NCBI GenBank assembly: GCA_013331595.1
Contig: DUGE01000053.1
Coordinates: 775 to 11,959 of the forward strand
Reading direction: 5' to 3'
DNA length: 11,185 nt
From: Microcaldota archaeon
Lineage (GTDB): Archaea; Micrarchaeota; Micrarchaeia; Norongarragalinales; UBA10210
Position 1 is the stretch's first letter. Each line of letters opens with the position of its first letter. The position numbers were made by a program, and so were the translations under genes. The notes below the pieces were generated by a model, which saw only the letters and a program-made list of their open reading frames with translations, was not told the origin of the DNA and did no database searches. Of the stretch, positions 5,621-11,185 are shown piece after piece.

Positions 5621-5734
5621 TCACAACCCGTAAACGGCGTCATCAATATCCTTAGAAACGCAGCCATTAACTCTAGATTTGCCAAGACCAAAAATATTTA
5701 GTAAACCCAGTTCTGAAGTTTTCATGGCTATCAA
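5621..5734 (-). CDS. Possible small protein, 34-37 aa
   Basis: An open frame in the 219-bp gap between the PEP-domain operon and the HAD gene. A strong archaeal Shine-Dalgarno match, AGGTGAT (5750-5744), stands 9 nt before TTG 5734. ATG 5725, three codons later, would give a 34-aa product beginning MKTSELGLLNIFGLGK. The frame stays open upstream to about 5791, without a good start, overlapping the end of the preceding gene. Codons are more AT-rich than those of the neighbours. No family is recognised. It could be a real small protein, the remnant of a larger gene, or chance. Confidence 0.3.
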   Translation of the reverse strand: MIAMKTSELGLLNIFGLGKSRVNGCVSKDIDDAVYGL

Positions 5735-5755
5735 ACTAATTTCATCACCTAGCTT

Positions 5756-5761
5756 AAAAAT
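5756..5761 (-). terminator. T-run after the PEP-domain operon
   Basis: A short run of Ts on the minus strand (within TATTTTTAAG) lies about 18 nt past the stop of the last operon gene. It could end the long transcript. The same bases look like a TATA box for the small ORF downstream, so the role is ambiguous. Confidence 0.25.
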
Positions 5762-5778
5762 ACTTTTTGCGGTGAAAA

Positions 5779-7251
5779 TCAGCCTAGTTTCTTAACGATG
5801 CCCTTGGTGGCGTCAACTTCAACCATTTCACCGTCGCGCAGGGCTTTGGTTGCAATTTTCGTTCCAACGACACACGGGACGCCAAGTTCCCTTGCAACTA
5901 TGGCCGCGTGGCTAAGCAAACCGCCTTCGTTCGTCACTATGGCAGCGGCCCGTTCCATTGCCGGAACGTAGGCGGGAGTGGTTGCCGGGGCAACGAGAAC
6001 CTCTCCTTTGCGGACTTTGTTCAAGTCGGTTGAAGTCAGCAAAATCCTCACTATTCCACGAACGACGCCCGGCGATGCAGCCTGGCCCTTGAGCTCGCGC
6101 AAGTGCGTGAAGTCCTCTTCGAGCTTTTTCTCTTCGGCATAATACTTTTGAAACTCTTCACCCGTGAGAATGCCGATTTTGCCTTGCTCGTAAATCAACG
6201 CATGGTCTTGGGCCCGCAGGTCAAGGTGCGCCTTGAATTCATCGTCAGCTTTTTTGCCCGATTCAAGAAAGCCGCCTATTTCATAGGGAAGCATTTGAAT
6301 CAATTGTTTGTAATCCAAGCCCAACCGGCCGGCAATTTCAGTGAAGAACGGCCGCATCTTGAAGCCAAGGTAGGTGTAAGCTTCGTCAAAGTCGTTGGCT
6401 GCAAAAGCTATTTCCTTGACCGTCTGGATTTTCAGTGCAGTTTCTTCGGAAAGCTTCAGGCGGGAAATAAGCTCGCGAGTTTTCTCTCCTGAAAGGGCTT
6501 GCTTCTGCAAATCCGCTTTTTCTTTCGCCAAATCCTTGCCGGCCAAGTGTTTCAGCCGCTCGAGCACGTCTTGCTTTGAGTAAGGCTGCCGGCCGAAAAA
6601 GTACATGCCGAGGAAAGCATACTTTTGAAGGTGCTCTTCGACCAGCGCAGACACGTCAGGGGAATCGAAACCGCTAGTCAAAGCAGTTTCGGCAATTCGA
6701 ACCAAATCCTCTTTTTCTTTCCTAACGTCAGAAGGCTTGTCTGCAGTGAAAAAGACGTTCAAAACCTCGCTTTGCTCTTCCACTCCCGCAACTGCAGAAG
6801 CAACGTCTGCGGTGACGAGGTCGGGGTAAAACTTGTTCAGCATGACGTAGTGGTAAGCCCTGCGAAAAATTCTTTGGTTGAGCTTGCGGAAATCATTGAG
6901 CTTTACAAGCAGTTCCTTGTCACCCAAAGAAGGCAAATCCAACGAAGCAATTCCGTCGCTAAAAATTCGAGCTTCCTCCAAGTCCTTCTCGTAGGCCTGC
7001 ATCAGCCGCAGTACGGTACCGGGATTATTCGCCTCAAGGTTTTTCAAAGTTTCAACGTAATCCTCAAGGTCTTTTTCCGACATCCACCGGGCGTCGTTGA
7101 ACTGGCGGTAGCGGCGAGGGATATACTCGAATTCACACTCGGCCTTTCCTTCATTAAAAACTCGGTAGGCATCCATCACTCCGCCTATTAGCAGTATTTC
7201 AAAACTCTTGCCCCTTCTCGCTATTTCCTGCCAAACTACCTTTCCACTCAT
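5779..7251 (-). CDS. Orphan PEP-utilizer mobile-domain protein, paralogue 1 (490 aa)
   Basis: The C-terminal part (about 386-490) is the swivelling phosphohistidine domain of PEP synthase/PPDK: SPGVVRG entry strand, a GEVLVAP.TTP.YVPAM segment, then TNEGGLLSH448AAIVARELG with the phospho-accepting His, and PCVVGT followed by GEMVEVDATKG. The N-terminal 380 residues are mostly helical, with a motif around H207 (HLQKYAF) and a helical block at about 268-325, both shared with the paralogues at 8310 and 9877. I see no ATP-grasp domain or PEP-binding TIM barrel, so it cannot run the full PEP synthase reaction alone. It may carry phosphate between partners. It starts 1 nt after the upstream stop, with AGGTGG as Shine-Dalgarno. 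It is the last gene of the operon. Confidence 0.87.
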   Translation of the reverse strand: MSGKVVWQEIARRGKSFEILLIGGVMDAYRVFNEGKAECEFEYIPRRYRQFNDARWMSEKDLEDYVETLKNLEANNPGTVLRLMQAYEKDLEEARIFSDGIASLDLPSLGDKELLVKLNDFRKLNQRIFRRAYHYVMLNKFYPDLVTADVASAVAGVEEQSEVLNVFFTADKPSDVRKEKEDLVRIAETALTSGFDSPDVSALVEEHLQKYAFLGMYFFGRQPYSKQDVLERLKHLAGKDLAKEKADLQKQALSGEKTRELISRLKLSEETALKIQTVKEIAFAANDFDEAYTYLGFKMRPFFTEIAGRLGLDYKQLIQMLPYEIGGFLESGKKADDEFKAHLDLRAQDHALIYEQGKIGILTGEEFQKYYAEEKKLEEDFTHLRELKGQAASPGVVRGIVRILLTSTDLNKVRKGEVLVAPATTPAYVPAMERAAAIVTNEGGLLSHAAIVARELGVPCVVGTKIATKALRDGEMVEVDATKGIVKKLG

Positions 7252-7252
7252 C

Positions 7253-8317
7253 TCATTCCACCTTCCTAATTAGGCCATTAAACGCATCGACTTCAACAAA
7301 ATCCCCATTTTGGAACATGCGCGTAGCGTGTTTCGTGCCTACAATGCAAGGGACTTGCAGCTCCCGCGAGACGATTGCGGCATGGCACGTTATCCCGCCT
7401 TCATCCGTAACAATCGCGCTGGCTTTTTTCATGGCCGGGACGAAATCAGGGCCGGTCATTGGAGTGATTAAAACCTCGCCTTGCTTGAAGCTTGCAAGCT
7501 GGTCGAGAGAAAAAATCACCCGTGCCGTTCCACGAACGACGCTGCCGGCAAAAGCCACATTGCCCTTAACTGAGTTTCCCACGACCGCATCATCAGAATA
7601 CTCGTAGCCCATTTTCTTGAAAGCTGGGAGATAATCGCTGCCGGCAAAAATCCGGTTGACCGAGTAAACAAAACCCTGTTCCCTTGAAAGCACTTCAAAC
7701 CAGTTCGGCTCTTGCCCCAGCACGAGCTTCCTCAAATCCTCGTCCGAAAGGAACTTGCTCAACCCTTCGGGCTTGTCCAAATCGCGGAGGTTTTGCTTTA
7801 CCAGCCTTTGCGCCACGGAATCCACGATTTCAAACAGCCCTTCGCTCTGCTTCCTGTCTTCGAAAGCGGTCGAAATCAGTTCGTCCGCACTGTCCGGCAC
7901 CATGGCCTTCAGAGTCTCGCTCCAGTCTGTAGGAATTTTAATTGCCATCCTGAACGTCGGATAAATGCGCTGGAAAGAGTTTTTCAAGCCCTCAAAAGCA
8001 GCCAAATCCATTCTTGGTTTTTTTTCCATTGCAGCAATAACGCGTTTGAGTTCTGCAACGTTCTCGCGGAACTTTTTGCTGCCGGCCAAGTAATAGCCCG
8101 GGTCGCTTGCGATTTTCTCGCAAACGGCATCCTGCGTTTCTCCCGCCGCCTTTTCAAGCCCGAAGCAGGTTATCGTAAGCCCGTTGCCAACAAAAGCCTG
8201 GTCGGTGTAGGAAACGCGAAAGTCTTTCTTGAAGCTTCCGGTGATTGCCTGGTCCCACCACTGGATGAAAAACAGGGAAACGTCGCGGGAGAATATTTTC
8301 ACGAGTTTTTCAGACAT
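7253..8317 (-). CDS. Orphan PEP-utilizer mobile-domain protein, paralogue 2 (354 aa)
   Basis: The shortest and most divergent of the four. Residues about 250-354 form the phosphohistidine domain, with VVRGTARVI, GEVLITPMTGPDFVPAM, TDEGGITCH312AAIVSREL, PCIVGT and GDFVEVDAFNG. The preceding region lacks the H-x3-[YF]-x-[WF] motif and the long helical block of its siblings. It carries instead a segment (LRKLVLGQEP...EVLSREQGFVYSVNRIFAG) like the stretch just before the His domain in PEP-synthase-like proteins. I prefer ATG 8317 over GTG 8323: GGCGGTG lies 4 nt upstream. The start overlaps the preceding gene end by 8 bp. No ATP-grasp or TIM barrel is present. It is probably a phospho-carrier with a specialised partner or ligand site; the substrate is unknown. 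Confidence 0.86.
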   Translation of the reverse strand: MSEKLVKIFSRDVSLFFIQWWDQAITGSFKKDFRVSYTDQAFVGNGLTITCFGLEKAAGETQDAVCEKIASDPGYYLAGSKKFRENVAELKRVIAAMEKKPRMDLAAFEGLKNSFQRIYPTFRMAIKIPTDWSETLKAMVPDSADELISTAFEDRKQSEGLFEIVDSVAQRLVKQNLRDLDKPEGLSKFLSDEDLRKLVLGQEPNWFEVLSREQGFVYSVNRIFAGSDYLPAFKKMGYEYSDDAVVGNSVKGNVAFAGSVVRGTARVIFSLDQLASFKQGEVLITPMTGPDFVPAMKKASAIVTDEGGITCHAAIVSRELQVPCIVGTKHATRMFQNGDFVEVDAFNGLIRKVE

Positions 8318-9866
8318 TCGCACCGCCCTCGATTTTTCGCACTATGCCTTTTACGGCATCGACTTCGACTTCATCGCCGTCCTTGAGCCACCTGGTGGCG
8401 AGCTTGGTGCCAATGACGCAAGGCACGCCCAATTCCCTGGAAACGATTGCCGCGTGGGAGGTAATTCCGCCCATGTCCGTGACAATGGCGGCCGCTTTCC
8501 TCATTGCAGGCACTAGCTCGGGGTTGGTCTGCACTGAAACGAGAATGTCGCCCTTGATTATTTTCTCCATGTCTTCAATGGAGTTCACTATTTTCACGAA
8601 GCCCCTGGCGAATCCCTTGCTTGCAACGTGCCCCGTGATTTCCTTTACCGAATGGTCTTCGGCTTTTTTCTCGACCGAGACGGATTGCAAGAGTTTTTTC
8701 AAATCATGGCCATATTTCAGGTCGTAATTTTCCCCATCTAGGGTTATGTAGCCGCAGTAGTCCTGGCGTTCTTTCAAAAGCTTGAGCTCAGGCACTACGC
8801 CCTGTTCAAGCATTTGAAGTATTTCGTCTTTAGCGCACGACCGCACGTCATCCAAAGTCAATCCGAACCGCCGAGCAGTTTCCGCAGAAAGCAAGTCAAG
8901 CGTGAAAGAAGCAAGGCTCATCAGTTCCTTGCGGTAGGCCTTGAGGAAACTGGCGTGCTTGCCCACGGTTATCAAATGCGATTCTTCTGCGTTGAGGCCG
9001 AGGCGCGTGAGAAATTCGGCCCTCTTTTCATCCATGATGCGTTGTTTTAACTGCGCGGCAAGCAATTCCCCTTCGACATTGCCTTTTTCAATTATGGCAG
9101 CAAGCTCTCCAATGAGCGCAGCCCTCGTCAAAGCGGGACCGGTATAACCGTAGTTGACCCAGCAGAATCTTGAAACGTGGCCGTCCATCAAATCGCTTAT
9201 TTTCGTGCCTGCAATTGCCTTTTCCACGGCATCCAAATCCCCGCTTTTGAACGATTCGGCCACTTGCGATTCGCTTGAAATGGCCAGGGCTATTGACAAA
9301 GCGTTTTGCCTCATGCGGGAAGCTTCAAGCTCTGCCTTCGGAAAAGTGAGGACATTAAAATAGTCGCTGGCAAACTCTGGAAAACCATGCTCGCCAGTCT
9401 TTCGTTCAACAAGCGCCTTAAGCGCATTGGTCAAGAACAGGTTGTGCACTTCCGCGGAAACAACGTAAATCCCGTAGTGGCAGATGCCCAAGTAATTCTT
9501 GAAAATTTTCTTGTAGTAACCGGCAAGTTGTTCGTTCGTCAAATCCGGCAGGTTAGCGCTCCGTATCTGCGATGCATTCTGCTGCAACTCAACACCAATG
9601 GCAAGCGTGTTTTTCTCTATCCAAGGCAGGAAGCCCTTGTCGTTTTGAAGCTTTGCAAGGCAGCGTGAGCCGAGCTCGTCGAACTCCTCGACCTTCACAA
9701 ACCAGTTGAGTGAATTTCCGATGAATTCCATTATCGTCGGCTTGAAATCGATACCGCAAGTTTGCAAAACCTGCTGGTCGTGAAAGCCGTGGTCGTTCAG
9801 CGAAACGTGCAAGAGGCAAATGCCGTGGTCAAACCAAGCCGCCTCGTAACCTTTTTCCAATTCCAT
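8310..9866 (-). CDS. Orphan PEP-utilizer mobile-domain protein, paralogue 3 (518 aa)
   Basis: The longest complete member. The phosphohistidine domain spans about 409-518: SKGFARG, GDILVSVQTNPELVPAM, TDMGGITSH471AAIVSRELG, PCVIGT and GDEVEVDAVKG, with a short extra tail. The middle helical domain has the motif H230-VSR-F-C-W236 followed by YTGP, then a block at about 290-352 (EESHLIT.GKHASFLKAYRKE ... ARRFGLTLDDV) aligning with the siblings, and a KERQDYCGYI strand region at about 364-374. The N-terminal about 130 residues resemble no family I know. A Shine-Dalgarno GAGGT overlaps the upstream stop 10 nt before the ATG. It lacks ATP-grasp and TIM-barrel parts. Confidence 0.87.
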   Translation of the reverse strand: MELEKGYEAAWFDHGICLLHVSLNDHGFHDQQVLQTCGIDFKPTIMEFIGNSLNWFVKVEEFDELGSRCLAKLQNDKGFLPWIEKNTLAIGVELQQNASQIRSANLPDLTNEQLAGYYKKIFKNYLGICHYGIYVVSAEVHNLFLTNALKALVERKTGEHGFPEFASDYFNVLTFPKAELEASRMRQNALSIALAISSESQVAESFKSGDLDAVEKAIAGTKISDLMDGHVSRFCWVNYGYTGPALTRAALIGELAAIIEKGNVEGELLAAQLKQRIMDEKRAEFLTRLGLNAEESHLITVGKHASFLKAYRKELMSLASFTLDLLSAETARRFGLTLDDVRSCAKDEILQMLEQGVVPELKLLKERQDYCGYITLDGENYDLKYGHDLKKLLQSVSVEKKAEDHSVKEITGHVASKGFARGFVKIVNSIEDMEKIIKGDILVSVQTNPELVPAMRKAAAIVTDMGGITSHAAIVSRELGVPCVIGTKLATRWLKDGDEVEVDAVKGIVRKIEGGANV

Positions 9867-9876
9867 GAAAATTACC

Positions 9877-11185
9877 TCACTCAGCTATCTTTCGGATAAT
9901 GCCCTTCGTCGCATCTACCTCGACCAAGTCACCGTCTTTGAAAGCTTTAGTCACTATTTTGGTTCCCACTACGCAGGGTATTCCCAACTCGCGCGACACG
10001 ATAGCAGCGTGGCAAGTGATTCCACCCTCGTCAGTAACGATCGCGCCTGCCTTTTTCATTGCAGGAACGAGGTTGGGGTTTGTTGCAAAGGAAATGAGGA
10101 TGTCGCCTTGGTTCATTTTCGCCATGTCTTCAGCCTTGGCTATGAATTTCACAATCCCACGCACCAAGCCCGGGCAGGCGGTAGTTCCCTTCAATTCCCG
10201 CACGTTTTCAGCAGCTTGAGAGTCGTGCTTTTCAATCCCGGCAAAAAATGCCTCGGCTTTCTCTCCAACCAAAAAATGTTCCACGCCGTTTTCCGCGAAA
10301 AACACTGAAAACGCTATGCGCTCGTTTAGCATTGCAACGTCAGCAGGCGCACCTTCCAACGCCCGCTTCAGCTCAGCCCTAGTCATGTACTTGAGCTGTT
10401 TTACGCTCAAGCCTAGGCGCCTTGCTATTTCTGCCAAAAGAGCTTCGGCGCAGCGCTGGCCGTAGACTACGGTTTCCTTGCGCAAGCCCTTGAGAAAGAG
10501 AAAATTCTTGGCAACATCAATCCAGTAAGCCTCTTGTCCGGCCAAGCGGAGCCTTGCAGCAAGGTCTTTTTGCTTTTCCACCAAGGTTTTTTCCTTTACG
10601 CGGAGTTCCTCGAGTTTCTCACTGGCTATGACGCCCTGGGACAATTCAGCCTGCAGCGTTTCAACAAAATAATCTGCCTTCAACAGCATTGGCCCGTCAA
10701 AATGGTATTGAAGCCAGTCGTAATTCTCAACATGATTATCAATAGCCGCGTGAAATCCAGGGTATTTCGCAGGAAGAACACCGAGTATTTTTTCCGTCTT
10801 TTCCTTTGAAAACAATTCAAGCAATTCCGGGCTTTCCTGGACCTTTTTCAATAGAACGAAAAAGTCCTCATCCTGCTTTTGCAAAGCGCTTTTCTCGTTT
10901 GGCGTGAGCAAAACGCTGAAAGCCTCGCCCACGGTCACTCCACTGCCTGAAGCGCGTATACTCCCCTCAAGCAGTGCAGTCAGCCTGTCGCTGAAAATAT
11001 TGTTGTTGAAATCCGGTGTGTTGATAACGTGGCCAAAAACGTTCATTGTCACGAAACGCGAAAAAAGCTTTTCGAAAGCCTCGTACAGCTGGACGTTGGA
11101 AAAAGGGCCGAAATCCTGCTTTTTCAAAAATGCAGCGTAATCCCTGACTTCCTGGACTGCTATCCTCTCGCCTCCAGTTACAAGA
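9877..11185 (-). CDS. Orphan PEP-utilizer mobile-domain protein, paralogue 4 (partial, N-terminus beyond window)
   Basis: The reading frame stays open from the stop at 9877 to the right edge of the window. A TTG at 11127 is not a convincing start: the upstream codons (18 of them, including ERIAVQEVRDYAAF) continue the protein smoothly and there is no Shine-Dalgarno site, so I call it 5'-truncated. Counting from that TTG, the helical motif is H132-VEN-Y-D-W138, with FDGP after it. The block at about 190-245 matches the siblings (FLFLKGLRKE ... EIARRLGLSVKQL). The phosphohistidine domain fills about 310-416, with TDEGGITCH373AAIVSRELG. What lies further upstream, such as an ATP-grasp domain, cannot be seen here. 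Confidence 0.85.
   Translation of the reverse strand, partial: LVTGGERIAVQEVRDYAAFLKKQDFGPFSNVQLYEAFEKLFSRFVTMNVFGHVINTPDFNNNIFSDRLTALLEGSIRASGSGVTVGEAFSVLLTPNEKSALQKQDEDFFVLLKKVQESPELLELFSKEKTEKILGVLPAKYPGFHAAIDNHVENYDWLQYHFDGPMLLKADYFVETLQAELSQGVIASEKLEELRVKEKTLVEKQKDLAARLRLAGQEAYWIDVAKNFLFLKGLRKETVVYGQRCAEALLAEIARRLGLSVKQLKYMTRAELKRALEGAPADVAMLNERIAFSVFFAENGVEHFLVGEKAEAFFAGIEKHDSQAAENVRELKGTTACPGLVRGIVKFIAKAEDMAKMNQGDILISFATNPNLVPAMKKAGAIVTDEGGITCHAAIVSRELGIPCVVGTKIVTKAFKDGDLVEVDATKGIIRKIAE

Noticed and set aside
6625..7191. A 188-codon + strand open frame
   Set aside because: Fully antisense to the 490-aa PEP-domain gene; no start signal and no domain.
7712..8386. A 224-codon open frame on the + strand opposite the PEP-domain genes
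   Set aside because: It lies antisense to two well-supported genes with clear domains, and its translation is rich in Arg/His/Leu/Pro with no recognisable motif. Long antisense frames are expected here from the codon bias.
1..11185. CRISPR arrays, insertion sequences, attachment sites or an origin
   Set aside because: No regularly spaced repeats, transposase-like protein, terminal repeats or origin-binding boxes are visible.

Overview
The window looks archaeal, and most probably comes from a DPANN-type genome; Diapherotrites/Iainarchaeota is my best guess, inferred from gene content and not proven. The signs are a prefoldin beta subunit, the KEOPS subunit Pcc1, a Brix-domain ribosome-biogenesis protein, a tRNA-Ser(UGA) gene with an intron at the archaeal position 37/38, GGTG-type Shine-Dalgarno sites, and AT-rich TATA-like boxes close to start codons.

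Left part (1-2373, + strand): a secreted or membrane-anchored protein of unknown function (104-988), a short CorA-family metal channel whose GMN signature reads GFN (1069-1905), and a single-repeat EamA membrane protein (1951-2373) with a TATA-like box placed for leaderless transcription. An 11-bp inverted repeat (30-70) precedes the first gene.

Middle part (2383-4599, - strand): a compact information-processing operon, transcribed Brix -> pcc1 -> three small unknown proteins -> prefoldin beta. The three unknowns (118, 114 and 119 aa) are diverged tandem paralogues of one another. Upstream lies the tRNA-Ser gene (4690-4895, -), interrupted by a 123-nt intron whose junctions fit a bulge-helix-bulge motif. 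It is followed by a HAD-family phosphatase-like protein with two N-terminal membrane segments (4954-5559, -).

Right part (5779-11185, - strand): four tandem, tightly packed genes transcribed leftwards, the first of them cut by the right edge. All four end in the phosphohistidine 'PEP-utilizer mobile' domain of PEP synthase/PPDK, with the catalytic His intact. None has a recognisable ATP-grasp domain or PEP/pyruvate TIM barrel. Three share a helical middle domain with a conserved motif; the fourth differs. This family expansion of orphan phospho-carrier modules is the most unusual feature of the window. A partner supplying the phosphoryl group would have to act in trans, perhaps from beyond the right edge. 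A short region between this operon and the HAD gene may encode a 34-37 aa protein.
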